A DNA stretch of 64,000 nt from Bursaphelenchus xylophilus. Taxonomy: Eukaryota > Nematoda > Chromadorea > Rhabditida > Aphelenchoididae. Made by a program: the position numbers and the translations under genes. Location of the stretch: contig CAJFCV020000001.1 in assembly GCA_904066235.2 (NCBI GenBank), positions 13,821,291 to 13,885,290 of the forward strand, written 5' to 3'. This document shows, piece after piece, positions 34,101-46,377 of the stretch. The notes beneath the pieces were generated by a model. It was not told where the DNA came from. It saw only the letters and a list, made by a program, of their open reading frames with translations, and ran no database searches. How positions within the stretch are numbered: the first letter of the stretch is position 1; every line of letters starts with the position of its first letter.

Positions 34101-34890
34101 TAAATTACTAAGTGATTCTGAGTCGATTGGACTACTGTGACATATGAAAATCCAATTTCTTGCCCAACAACTTCGAGTTTTCGAGTTTGTCAAAAATGAC
34201 GTCATAATTACATTATGAAAAAAGGTGTGACTACCAGATTTAAACTGACAGTAGTATAGACAATTACAGACAGATGATAAAAAGATCCAGCCGCTGGGTT
34301 ACTGTAGCGAGTCGAAAATCGAGGTTCCTGCCTAAGGACTTCGATTTTCAGAGGCATCTGTGGAAGATGATAATTATTACATCATAAAAGAAAGATACAA
34401 GTACCAAACTTCGTCTGTATATATAATTTGCAACACTTAACATTTGGTTATGTTGCATGAAAGCCGCCCGATTACTATAACAGTTTGAAAATCGTGTTTT
34501 CTGTCAAACCCCGGATTTTTAGCAAATTCGATAAAAATGATGTCATAAGTTTTTCACAGTTTAAAATACGATCGGCCAATTTTTCATACTGGTAGAGTAG
34601 AGACTACTCAACATTTCATTAAGATATAAGAAACCGATTGGACTACTGTAACATACCGAAAATTTCAATTTACTTTCAAGACCCCGGATTTTTACTAAAT
34701 TCTATTAAAAATGATGTCATAAGTTTGGCCTAGCTTGAAATACGATCGTATAATTTTCCATGCAAGTAAGGTATACCACACTGAACATTTCATTAAGCCA
34801 CAAGAAACCGATTGGACTACTGTAACATACCGAAAATTTCAATTCTTCTCCAAGACCCCTCAAATGACATGCAATTCTTTGGACGGCTCC
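34100..34890. repeat. ~172-bp tandem repeat, block 1
   Basis: Marker phrase CGATTGGACTACTGTAACAT recurs near 34125 (variant), 34636 and 34810, with diverged versions between, giving a period close to 172 bp. Units also carry GATGTCATAAG and CCCGGATTTTTA. Confidence 0.75.
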
Positions 34891-35635
34891 CCAGCTTACT
34901 AATATAATACTAATAACTCAAGCAATGTATGAGAAGGGCCTCTAAAATTATCGAAAAATGAGACAAGTGCACTTGTGGCAGACTTCCTGATCGCTGCCCC
35001 GGAGGGGTTTAAAATTTGGACGGACAGGTGTCACGGGCGATGTCAAAAGGCGAAAAGACCGATTTTTTGGCTAAAACGAGTTGTTTTCGACGAAAAATAA
35101 AGCGTCTCAAAAATGCGATTTTTTGTAAAATTTCGAATCGAGAGGATTATAGGGTTATGAACTTGTAATCGTTACTGGGTAGGGCTCAAATAGACAGCAG
35201 AATGGAGAGGAATTGTTTGGATTTGGGACTTCCGATTGCGTCAAATCGAGATAAATCGGAGACAAAAGAGATTTGGATGGTTTTCGGGGAGACTGAAGTG
35301 AATCATATTTAGAAAATGTCTGTGAAACAAACTACAAGATGTTGAAAGAGTAGTAAAAAATGGAAAAAAGATGTTTTCAGGAGGAATCTTGCCACCTGAA
35401 GCCCCTAAATACCCCAACTTTTTCGTTTTATGATGTGATTTGGTTGGAAAACAAGGCAGCTTTCAATTAATCCCGACGGCATTTGTTGTTTTGACTTTTT
35501 GTGAGGGATTTGGGGGCTGGAGGGGAAATACTTTATTAGCAATGACTCCCGTAACTTTTTGTAAACGGCGTTACTACAATTTGGAAGATAAACGTTTCAA
35601 ATTTTTCCTGGGTATAGAATTTCCAACACTAAACA
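34891..35635. other. Non-repetitive interruption of the tandem repeat
   Basis: About 745 bp with no similarity to the repeat unit and no recognised gene or element ends. An open frame at 35440-35673 has no support. Confidence 0.4.
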
Positions 35636-36570
35636 TTCGTTTATGTTACATGAAAACCGCCCGATTACTGTAACACATTGAAAATCGTGTTTTCCGTCAA
35701 ACCCCGGATTTTTATCAAATTCGATAAATATGATGTCATAAGTTTGTCATAGCTTGAAATACGACCGTCAAGTTTCTTATACTGGTAGACTAGAGACTAC
35801 TCAACATTTGATTAAGATATAAGAAACCGATTGGACTACTGTAACATAACGAAATTTTCAATTTCCGTGAAACCCCGGATTTATGCTAAGTTCGATAAAT
35901 ATGATGTCATAAGTTTGTCATAGCTTGAAAACCGACCGTCAAATTTCTCATACTAGTAGACTAGGGACTACTCAACATATGATTAAGATATAAGAAACCG
36001 ATTGGACTACTGTAACATAACGAAATTTTCAATTTCCGTGAAACCCCGGATTTTTACCAAATTTGATAAATGATGTCATAAGTTTGTCATAGCTTGACAT
36101 ACGGCCATCCAGTTTTTTTATACCAGTAGAATAGACAGTATTGAACATTTCGCTAAGCCACAAGAACCGATTGGACTACGGTAACATACCAAAAATTTCA
36201 ATTTCCCTCCAAAACCCTTGAATTTTTCCAAAGTCATCAAAAATAATGTCATATGTTTGTCAAAGCTCGACATACGACCGTCCAATTTTTCATACTAGTA
36301 GAGTAGGCCGTACCGAACATTTCGCTAAGCCACAAGAACCGATTGGACTACGGTAACATACCAAAAATTTCAATTTCCCTCCAAAACCCTTGAATTTTTC
36401 CAAAGTCATCAAAAATAATGTCATATGTTTGTCATAGCTCGACATACGACCGTCCAATTTTTCATACTAGTAGAGTAGGCCGTACCGAACATTTCGCTAA
36501 GCCACAAGAACCGATTGGACTACGGTAACATACCGAAAATTTCAATTTCCCTCCAAGACCCCCAATAAAC
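35636..36570. repeat. ~172-bp tandem repeat, block 2
   Basis: GATTGGACTAC begins at 35829, 36000, 36169, 36341 and 36513, so units are 171, 169, 172 and 172 bp. The last two or three units are nearly identical, indicating recent local amplification. Confidence 0.88.
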
Positions 36571-36690
36571 GAGAGTCATAAAAGAGTAACAAATTTTTTT
36601 AAATTTATGGCCTGACCGGGCCAAGTTTAGGCAAAATCTGAGCGCAATAACATCTTATAAACACTCACAATATAATATAACTTTTTTGGA

Positions 36691-36990
36691 CTAATAATCT
36701 ATGTATTGAACATAAATAATCACAAGTTCCCACTTATCTCCCTCCCTCTCAACGTTCAGATCACTTGTTTCGAGCTGAACTCCCCTCAAAGATACATATT
36801 CAAATATTGTTTTAGAGCGCCTGACTTTTCCGAAATGTTTGTAAAACAGATCAAGCCGGCGAAAAAGTGGTCGCGTTTCATCAAATCCGTGAATTCCACG
36901 GATCCGATTACCGCGCGAACAAAACGCAACTTTGGACGGTTTTTTCAGACTTGTGACCCGAGGGTCAATTGATGAAGTGTCGAGTCCAAT
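36691..36990 (-). other. Possible isolated exon or gene fragment
   Basis: An open frame on the minus strand encodes a mixed-composition segment (for example SKTIFEYVSLRGVQLETSDL and EGDKWELVIIYVQYIDY before the stop) unlike the repeat-derived frames nearby. I cannot name a family or find matching splice partners, so this is only a candidate. Confidence 0.25.
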
Positions 36991-37045
36991 GGGGAAAACA
37001 AATTTGAAAAAAAGTAAAAAAAAAAAAAATTTTTTAAAAAGTGAT

Positions 37046-37500
37046 CTTTGGTTTGGAAAGGTCCTCCAATTGCGATGCTCAGATTTTGATGAAACTTGGG
37101 ACAAATTTAGGAAAAAATTTTCTAACACATATGCCAGATTCCTAGCTTGTGATCTCCTGGAACGACCGAGATTTTTAGGTCGCAACTTGGCCAAAAATGT
37201 GAAATTTTTTTTCGAATTTTACCATGAAAAGTTTGATGCTGATTTCTACTGTGGAATGCAATGTCTCCACAAAAAATCATTTTTTTCCTCGCGAAAATGG
37301 CCAAGATATCGCCAAAAATCGTTTTTTTTTTCTCTGACCGCTCTCCGCATTTCGCGCACTCTCTCGGCCGATCGTTGAATATCTCGGCTCTCTCTGCAAA
37401 GCTGAAGGTAAAATTTTCAGGAATTGATATGTGACCTATGTGCGACACCTGTGCAAAATTTTAAGAAAATCTGAGCATCGCACTTGGAGAATTCCATTGT
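37046..37500. mobile_element. MITE family 4, diverged copy
   Basis: Left CAATTGCGATGCTCAGATTTT and right AAAATCTGAGCATCGCACTTGG are inverted counterparts of the tips at 3244-3694. The interior has the family phrase AGATTCCTAGCTTG (in inverse) and CTCTCTCGGCCGATCGTTGAATATCTC. A further half copy follows to about 37780. Confidence 0.65.
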
Positions 37501-38118
37501 GGTATTTTTCGACCGAAAGTTGGTCAAAATTCGATAGTTTTTTGAGATTTTCAAATAAAAAATGAATAAAGACGATAAAAAATTGTTCTTCCCATTAAAT
37601 TCAGCGAAAAAACTATTTTTTTCCTAACCACTCTCCCCTTTCTGCGTGCTCTCTCGTCAACAAAGTTTGTTGAATATCTCGGCTTCCCTTGCAAGTTGAA
37701 AGCTAAAATTTACAACAATTACTATATGGCCTATGTAGGTTGGACATGCAAAATTAAAAGAAAATCTAAGCTCCCTAATTTGGCCAATGTTCATTTTAAT
37801 TTTTTGGCACCTTTTTCTCTAAAAACACCAAAAAAGGTGATTAAAAATAGTAAAGAATCAAAATTCCCCCAGTAAAACCGCATTTTTCCCTAGGCAATTT
37901 TCCCATCCCATAAAACGAGCCCAATTTCGACGAGCGGAAACTTAAAAATCCGGGCTTTAAATTCGCCTTTTGTCCTTGGGAAGTAAATGATCCGGCGCTC
38001 TCTCAATCTTCACCCCTCTTCCACTTTTTTCTTGTCACCTAAAACCCCCTTTGCCTACGCATCCACCCTCCTAAAGTTTCAAATTCGAAAGGAAACGGGG
38101 AAAAGTGCGGGAAAGTGG

Positions 38119-38515
38119 CTGCACTGTGCGGTAAATCAAATTGATTGGATTGCACTGTGCGGAAAAGCGATTTGGTTGAACTGCACTGTGCAATGAAGCG
38201 ATTTGATTCCACTGCACTGTGCGTTAATACAAATTACTTGTATTGCACCGTGCGGAAACCCAATTTTGTTTGGAATGCACTGTGCAGTAAAGAAAATTAC
38301 TTGGACTGCACCGTGCAAAAAAAATAAAATTTATTGAACTGCACTGTGCGGTAAAGCAACTTGATTGGATTGCACTGTGCGAGAAAAACGTAATTGCACT
38401 GTGCGGACAACGAGAAGACGCTCATTGCAGCGTGAGATATTGCACTGTGCGACAAATGAAAGAGCAATCTCGCTGCACTGTGCAAAAAACAAAAAGTCGA
38501 ATTGCACCGTGCAAA
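38119..38515. repeat. GCACNGTGC cluster, left part
   Basis: About 14 copies at intervals of roughly 25-30 bp, nearly all preceded by T, with short AT-rich spacers. It is interrupted on the right by the element at 38533-38918. Confidence 0.88.
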
Positions 38516-38532
38516 ACAAAAAAAAAAGGAGA

Positions 38533-38918
38533 AAGTTCCTTATTTTGGCCACAACAAAGGTACTCCGCGAACTGCGCCCAAGCTTGGGCACTAAAATTAT
38601 GAAAAAAAGCTTCGACCTAGCTGGCACTGAATTACTATAATAGCTCTATAGTTTTAAGGGTGCCTACGAAGGCTGTGACGACTCATTTAGTTCCATACGG
38701 AGGCAATAAGTTTAGTCCCGGACATGTTTCATCGTATAAAGTGTAAAATCACAGGCTACAGCCGTTTTTAAAGGGTAAGTGGTATGTAAAAAAGAAGGTA
38801 CCTCACTAACTAAATCCGTTGTCCGGGCATTGACAACGATGAATTGAGCGTGCACGCTAAATTTGGGCTAATTCCGACCAGTTTCCGCAAAGTTGTAAGT
38901 TGTGGCCAAAATAAGGAA
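38533..38918. mobile_element. MITE splitting a GCACNGTGC cluster
   Basis: AAAGTTCCTTATTTTGGCCA and its inverse TGGCCAAAATAAGGAACTTT bound about 386 bp. Motif clusters lie on both sides and none inside, so it probably inserted into an existing cluster. The interior phrase GCGAACTGCGCCCAAGCTTG resembles one in the hAT-like element at 54900-55395. Confidence 0.65.
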
Positions 38919-38945
38919 CTTTTACCAAAAAAAAAAGAATTGATT

Positions 38946-39110
38946 GCACCGTGCGAACGAAAAAAGGATTCATTGCACTGTGCGGCATGGAAGAAAGATG
39001 TTACTGCACTGTGCAAAAAACAAAAAATCGTACTGCACTGTGCGGAAAAATTCTGGAAAAAATGATTGCAATTACCAAAAAAATGAGCAATCGCACTGTG
39101 CAGAATATTT
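38946..39110. repeat. GCACNGTGC cluster, right part
   Basis: Five copies plus one degenerate copy, continuing the cluster at 38119-38515. Confidence 0.85.
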
Positions 39111-39149
39111 TAGAACTCGACATTTTAGACACTGTGGGTTGAAAAATCG

Positions 39150-39700
39150 CACGAAAAAATAATAAAATCATCAAATTTTTTTTGAAGTCAAAATTTTTTT
39201 TACTGAACCCTCACATCACCAGCCTCCCAAAAGTAATTCATTACCCCATAAAAGAGCATAATGTGTAACAAAACGTAGAAAAACCCGTAATTCCCCTCTC
39301 ACGAACACTCACGTGCCAAAAACGTTAAAAAATGTAGGCGGAACTACCTTTTTCCACGTTTCATGTGAGGATTAAAGTGTAACAAGCTACATTAAAGTGG
39401 TCATATTACCCTGTTCTCCCCAATCTTCACGTATCTTGAGGAAATTAACTCGAAAACATTATTTTTTGTATTAAAAAACAGATATCTCTGTTTATCGTCG
39501 CCAAAACTTCCGTTTACCCGCTACAAATGAAACAATTGAGCTCTAAGTGACCCAGAAATGAGCTTTGAGCCTTTTTCATGCCTTTTTTGTTGTAAATATT
39601 GAATTTGGAGCTTGGAAACCACGCAGAATGACGAAAATTTTGAATTTTTTAGCTTTTTGGACGTGAATTCAATTTTTTTAAATAAAAAAATTTTTTAACA
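39150..39700. other. AT-rich spacer
   Basis: No gene or repeat boundaries recognised. Confidence 0.4.
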
Positions 39701-40338
39701 GTGCGTTCCTTCGAACAGATTGTTTTTTGAGCCAAAATATTCAACAATCTTTTCGCACGAGAGAGTGCTCGAAACGCGGAGAGCGGTCAGAGAGAAAAAC
39801 ATTTTTTGGCCGTATCTTTGCCAGTTTCGCGTGGAAAAAATTGATTTCCTGTGGAAACATTGCTCTCTATAGTAGAAATAGACATGAAACTTTTCATGTC
39901 AAAATTCGCAAAAAAAATTCATATTTTGGCCAACTTTTGAGCTAAAAATCTCGGTCGTTTCAGGAGAACGCAAGCTAGGAATTTCGAATATGAGTTCGAA
40001 AAAATTTATCTAAATTTGTGCCACGTTTCATCAGAATCAAAATCGAATACCTGTAACACAGTATCCGAGGCTTTTTGGCCATAACTTTGGCAGTTTCGTG
40101 CGGAAAATTTTGATTTTTTGTAGAAACATTATCCTTTACGGTAGAAATAGGCATGAAACTTTTCGTGCCGAAATTCGGCAAAAAGTCCTAAATTTTGGCC
40201 GACTTTCGATCTAAAAATCTCGGTTGTTTCTGCAAAGCGCGAGCTAGGATTGTCGCAAATAACTTAGAAAAAATTATTCTAAATTTGTGCCAAGTTTCAT
40301 CGAAATCTGAGCGTCGCACTTGGAGTACTTCCCCTGTA
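39700..40338. mobile_element. MITE family 4, rearranged copies
   Basis: The right end GAGCGTCGCACTTGGAGTAC to CCCCTGT is intact at 40310-40338. Two partly duplicated bodies precede it (CGAGAGAGTGCTCGAAACGC near 39755 and TTTTTGGCCATAACTTTGGC near 40075), so one copy seems to have landed in or recombined with another. Confidence 0.6.
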
Positions 40339-40689
40339 AATTTAAAAATGACTCACCTAGCCATAAATTCTGCGAGATTTTCGACTCCGTGGTGGCCAAA
40401 TTGAATCCGGATCCGGCACAGATCCGAACTCGAACGCTAATTTGAATAAATCTTCAAAGGAGAAAGCGTGCCGTTTGTCTCTGCAATGAGATAATTAGTT
40501 TTTTCCCTTCGTTATGACGATGACCTGGATCCCGACGCGAAAAATTGGATTTTTTATGCATTTTTTGATTCAAATTTGGGATAATTGTGCAAGGAATCAC
40601 ACGAAATTAGAAAATACCATCGTATTTTACAAAATAATGTGCTTTAAAACAATTATTGTGGATGTAAAAATAGGTATTTTTGATTTTTT

Positions 40690-41610
40690 TGCCGTAAAAT
40701 GGAAGGTGACATTTTATACGATGAAATTTTTTTGTTCGGAAAAATTAATAAGACATCGTATACTACAAAAAAAATTTGTTGAAAAGACAGTAAAAATGAT
40801 GAACCCGGCAAATTTTACATACAATAGTAAAATCGACATTTTATACGATGAAACATGTCTGGCTCAGAACTTGGGAAAAAGTTTTTAAAGTCCGTATTTT
40901 AGCAAACAAAAGAACAATTAGGATTTTTGGCGTATTTTACCACAAAATTGTTTTTGCCTATGCTCAAAAATTTGTTAAAAATGGACATTTTACACGAAAA
41001 ATTTTGAAAATCTAATAAAAATTGACGTAAAATACTGTCGTATTTTACAAAAAAAGTATTTGAAAGCCAATAAAAACGATGAGCCACTCAAATTTTACAT
41101 AAAACAGTTAGAGCGACATTTTATACGATGAAACATGTCTGGCTCAGAACTTGGAAAAAAGGTGTTAAAATCCGTATTTTAGCAAAAGAATACTTCACTT
41201 AGGATCTATACCGTATTTTACCACAAAATTATTTCAATCTACACATCAAAATTTATTATAAAAATAGAAATTTTATACGAAAATTTTCCAAATTTTTATA
41301 AAAATCGAAGTAAAATATTATTGTATTGTACAAACAAATATTGAAAAGACATTAAAAATGATATACCACTCAAATGTTACATAAAACAGTGAGAGCGACA
41401 TTTTATACGATGAATCATGTCTGACTCAGAACTCGGAAAAAGGGTTTTAAAATCCGTATTTTAGCAAAAGAATACTTTTCCGTATTTTACCAAAAAATTA
41501 TTTCCGTCTGCACTTCAAAATTTGCTAAAAATCGACATTTTATACGAAAAATTTTTAAAATTTCTTGTTTCCCCAAAAATAAAAATTCTCATAAAATACG
41601 ACTATAGAAC
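40690..41610. repeat. ~283-bp tandem repeat with GACATTTTATACGA motifs
   Basis: CGACATTTTATACGATGAA occurs at about 40830, 41113 and 41397, each followed by CATGTCTG(G)CTCAGAAC, giving three units of about 283 bp. Units also contain GTATTTTACCA and CGTATTTTAGCAAA phrases. Confidence 0.75.
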
Positions 41611-41998
41611 AACAAATACTCTGCATCCACGAAACCTTGACCATCATTCTTTTATTGCTCAAAATCACCCAAACCCTGCGGCCTAACCCGCGCGGCCACG
41701 CGACAAAAAGTTGGAAACAATTACAGCAGACGCCTCTCCCCTGCTTCGGCTCAAGTTTCCGGCCAATTCGACGTGAAAAGGAGGACCTACAAAACGGATT
41801 TTGTACAGAGTTGGCTAATGGGTAGGTTACGTGTGGCGCCTTAAAGGTTTCGCAAAGTTTTGGGATCCAATTTCATGTGAAAAGAGAGGGAGGATCAGAG
41901 GTCAAAGGGCAAGTTGAAGTGAATAAAGCTTAATTTTGATGGAAATTTCGAGATTTTTGTGAATTTTAGGGCAAATCAGACTTAAAATTGGACAATAT

Positions 41999-42240
41999 CA
42001 GTCTGTCGGGAAAATAATGATATCAGTCTGTCGGGAAAATAATAAAATTGGACAATATCAGTCTGTCGGGAAAATAATGATATCAGTCTGTCGGGAAAAT
42101 AATAAAATTGGACAATATCGGTCTGTCGCGAAAATAATGATATCAGTCTGTCGGGAAAATAATAAAATTGGACAATATCAGTCTGTCGGGAAAATAATGA
42201 GCAATCTTTCGCATAAAAAATCGCATCGCCGCTGAGACAA
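41999..42240. repeat. 60-bp tandem repeat built from MITE family 1 tips
   Basis: Three 60-bp units plus a partial one, each with two copies of TATCAGTCTGTCGGGAAAAT in direct orientation and the linker AAAATTGGACAA, which also occurs once in the flank before the array. After the last unit the sequence runs on into a MITE body (GAGCA...CGCATCGCCGCTGAG) without a right end. Confidence 0.9.
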
Positions 42241-42249
42241 GGAATTCAG

Positions 42250-44800
42250 TCGCTGATTTAAAAAAAAGAAGTAGTTGTTGTAAGAATACGCCGAAAAATT
42301 TTTTTCATGTTTTTTTTGGCTAAAATACGAAGTCAGGTGCCAAAAAATCGAGATTTCCTAATCTTTTTTTTTATCTCAAAAATGATCATCGTATTTCAAG
42401 TCGGCATGATCTCGAGAATTCTTGCTGACCCCATATTTCTGCAAAATAAAAGGTTTGGGACGTTTTATTCGACGTATTTTACAAAAAAATATTTTTTTTT
42501 TTTAAATCGGGATTTTTTCAAGAAATTAGGGTTTTTTATAGAAAAAATCAAAAATAATTGTCTGAAATACCTATACATGACTTGGAAATGTAGAAAGATT
42601 AGATTTATATCTAAAATTTTGAATTTCCTCTTCGTATTTTACCAAAAAATTAATTTTTTCATAAAAAAATCAATTTTTTCGCAAAAATAAAAGTGAATTT
42701 TATAAAAATTGGAGGGAAAAGTATTTCAAATCATGTGTAATTTACTTGGATAGTCTTTAAAATCAATTTCAACGGTAACTTTTTCCGTATTTTACCCAAA
42801 AATCCCTTTTTCCCCGAAAAAATCGCCATTTTTGTGCGAAAAAAACTTCGTATTTTAGAAATCAAAAAACAAAATAGCTAGTAAATCTCCCCTCGCCTTA
42901 TTTTACATCTTTTTATGACATTCTCCATTATTTACAATGCTAAAAAGTCTACAAAAAGCCCAAATTCCCCGCCAAAACAGTATTAAAGCGTCCGGCGGGG
43001 CCCAAAACCCATATGCCCGGAGGGGATATTCGTCTCGGATTAAGGCGAATGCCAAAAGACGTCACGTGAAACACATTCGAACACATTAAAACTCGGGATT
43101 CACATGTAATCCCGCGAATCGCAGGTAAAATACCCAAAATTCGGGTGACAAGTTTATTAACGTGGTAATAATAAATTACCAGGTGTGGTTACTAGGGAGA
43201 TGAGTTGGGAAGTTAATTGGGAAGGGAGTTTTGACCCTTTGCAAAGGCTTTTGAGCGGTTTTTTGTTGCTATTGAGGGAGAATTGCGAGTTCTTTGAGCT
43301 GATGATGCAGTATAATATAAAAGGGAAATATGGTGGGTTAATGGTTACGGTAAGGTGAAGTAAACAGCTTTTTGGAGTTTTTGGGTTACAAATTTTTTTT
43401 TTTTTATTGTTTTCAAACATTTTTATCGAAAATGAAATTTTGAAAAAAAATTGAAAAATTATATAAAATTCGTCATCATGACGGATTTTTTTTTTTTTTT
43501 TTTTGAGAAACCACGGATTTTTACCGCAAAAAAAATTTTTTTTTAAAACGAAATATTTATTTTTATTTTTTTATTTATTTATTTATTTTTTTTTTTTTTT
43601 ACTTGTTTAATAAAAAACGCCTAAAAACCGGCAAAATTTTAAAGGTGAATACCCAAAGACCCCTTGAAAAGACAGTAGACATATACTTTCATTGCGTGCC
43701 GCGACGGTCATAAGCCTGTTATCCTTAATTAACGAAAAAAAACAAAAAGCAGTCAAAAGTCTGAAAAAGTTTAATTTTAAAATACTTTTAAAAACCCCTT
43801 CAAAAAATCGTATTCTACTCCAATTTATCTTTAAGTACTTTTTCATACTGTATTTAGAACATTTTCCTTTTAAAAAGTCTAAAATTCCAATTTCCGATGA
43901 AATTTCGCCCAAAAAGTCCAAAAAAAGTTTCGGCCCTCATAAAAACCCTCAGGCGTTCGGCGTTTGAACCCCAAAGGCGTTGGCCATTAGTCAGTGGAAG
44001 GAAGAGTCGCATGATTAGGGAAATAAATGACTAACTATTAAAACTCGCGAATAAACTTTGATTTTCTCGGTTTTCGTGTTCTTTGAGGAATTTATGGGAA
44101 CCGGAAGTGAAAAACAGAAGAAAAGATGAGCGTTTGAACCGGAAAATTCCATGGAAATTGTAGAAAAGGAGCTCATACAGGTTTCTGCACTTGCCAGGCA
44201 TGATTTCTGAATATCACAACGGCTTAGAACACTATGCCAAGAATCAGGCAACTCAGCGGGAAACTTAAATTTTTCGACGGAACAGAGAGTAGAACTAGCT
44301 GAAATTGAAAATATATTCCATTTGCATAGTGCTGTGGTCTCTAAACTGCAACTTTTGTAATTTCAAGGAGCTAGAACACAATGCCAAGGATCAGGCAACT
44401 TGGCGGGAAATTCAAATTTTTCGACGGAAAGGTGAGAAAAATTTGTTGGAATTGAAAATTTAGGTAATTATGACCGTGCTAGAGTCTTGACACGAAATTT
44501 TTTCCATATTGAAGGCTCTAGAACAGTATGCCAAAAATCAGGCAAATAGTGGGAATTAAAATTTTTCAGCAAATTTTTGAACTTTGTATGGGTCAGATAA
44601 ATCTCATATATCACGAAAAGGATAACGGAAGTCATATTTATTCTATAGCCTCAGGGAAATTAGCAAAAAGGTGTGGAAAGTCATCACTTTTGCACCAAAA
44701 TTTAATGAAATGACTAAATTAGCGGCTTAAAAAATTTTTTTACAGCTCAAAAAACACTGTAAGCAACATTTTTCGTTGATATTTATACTCAACGCATCAT
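42250..44800. other. AT-rich region, no gene recognised
   Basis: Includes several CGTATTTTAC phrases (42470-42860), long T runs near 43480-43600 and one GTCATCATGACGGATTTTTT at 43471. A phrase near 44220 (ACTATGCCAAGAATCAGGCA) recurs near 44385 and 44524, about 150 bp apart. Confidence 0.4.
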
Positions 44801-45468
44801 AACTTTTCCAAATCAAAAAAAGTTTTCTTGCCTTGCTTTGGACTTTCGCACCGTGCAAAAAACAGAAAATTCTGCACTGTGCACAAAAATTTTTGTTTCA
44901 AAATCAAAAATCCTATTACTGTAGAGGCTTGAGAAGAGAAAAATCATATCGAACTTGCCCTTTTGATCCATCATTTTGGACCTCAGACACCCGGCTTTCT
45001 CCCACCGAACCCACGTCAAGCGGGACATCAAAGGTACAATAAAAAGCCCCCAATTCTCATGAAAACGTCTTGTCATTCCACTTTCAGCAAACAGCTGTCG
45101 GATCACGGAAATCCGAACGCTTTTATTAATGAAGTGATTGGAAAAAGAGAAAGCGGAAAAAAAGATGAATAATGGGGTCTAGGTGGAGAAAAGTGTTCAT
45201 AAACGACACGGAGAAGTTGAATTGAGAGGTGTAAAGGTGAGATCTTGATGGAAAATGTGTTTGGCAAGGTATAGGAGAGAGAATTTTTCCGGTTTGGAAA
45301 TTGATTTTTTCAAAAAATCGGGGTTTTTCGGCCAAAAAAGGCATAAAAAAAGGAAGCTCAGATCTTGATGAAACTTGGTGAAAATGGAGGGTACGGCTCT
45401 ATAATAAATTTGCGAAATTTTTAGCTTGGGATTTACGGAAATCACCGAGATTTTTAGGGGAAAAAATA

Positions 45469-45474
<6 letters not shown>

Positions 45475-45516
<42 letters not shown>
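45475..45516. repeat. Poly-T run of about 42 bases
   Basis: Uninterrupted T run inside a family 4 MITE fragment. Length may vary between individuals or be an assembly artefact. Confidence 0.9.
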
Positions 45517-45517
<1 letters not shown>

Positions 45518-45992
45518 AATTTTGGGAAATAAAAATTAGCGCTTTTATGGTCGTGGAGAGCATAAATTTCCTACAAAAATTAATTTTTTCCTCATGAAAA
45601 TCGCAAAGAAAGAGTAAAAAACATCTTTTCTCTGACCGTCTCTCCACATTTTATTAGGTCTAAAAGTATGACTCAGCCGTTTTTTTGGCTCGACAATTTT
45701 AATCAAAACAAAAAATTTTTACATTAAAGCTTATTTAATTATTATTACCACTATTAACTATGACATTTTCCCACAATTTGTTTCCCGCAAGTCACCTTTT
45801 CTTACAAGGGAATGGACTTTATGTGTAAATCGATTTTGGCTTGGGACCTAGTCAGATCGAAAGGTGTATGGTAGTCGATTATTCACTTGGGGGGAAATCT
45901 CTGCGCGGGGCTTCAAAGCCGAGAAAATCGGCTTCAAAGTTTAGACGAAAATCGAAGGATAGGGATCCCGGAAAAGGCGCTATAAAAAGTGT

Positions 45993-46065
45993 GAAGCAGT
46001 GGCCGAGTGGTCAGTGCGCTCGCTTTTTGCGCAAAAGGTTGCAGGTTCGAGTGTTTCCAAGCTCA
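45993..46065 (+). pseudogene. tRNA-like sequence, left arm of element B
   Basis: Box A TGGCCGAGTGG at 46000 and box B GGTTCGAGT near 46043. A TATAAAAAG lies just upstream. The anticodon arm does not form a normal 7-base loop with U33, so a functional tRNA is unlikely. Confidence 0.6.
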
Positions 46066-46302
46066 AATCATTATTATCGTTTTTTACTTCTGCTTTCTTC
46101 GTGCTAATCCGGCTGTACATTTAAAAAAGTGGAAAGTCGTTTTTGAATACATCAGGTTGATGTTGTGCTCTGCGGTCTAAAACTGTAAAGGGAAGGTGCA
46201 AAGCCGTTGAAAATGGAAAGGTTCCGTTTAAAATATACTTCTTGCATCGATAATCGAGTTCAAGGGGAAAAAATTAATAGAAGTTTTTGTTTAAAAAAGT
46301 TA

Positions 46303-46377
46303 TGAATGGAAGCAGATTCGAACTTGCGACCTTTTGCGCAAAAAGCGAGCGCACTGACCACTCGGCCACTGCTTCAC
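46303..46377 (-). pseudogene. tRNA-like sequence, right arm of element B
   Basis: Inverted partner of the left copy. Here the presumed acceptor strands GAAGCAG and CTGCTTC still pair over 7 bp, but the T-arm is short by several bases. Confidence 0.6.

Noticed and set aside
36691..37194. A complete 167-codon minus-strand gene
   Set aside because: Its first 50 codons are MITE family 4 sequence and a poly-A run interrupts it; only the last part could be an exon, listed with low confidence.
45475..45516. Poly-T run as a terminator or retroposed poly-A tail
   Set aside because: It lies within a MITE fragment with no adjacent retrocopy and no flanking duplication recognised.
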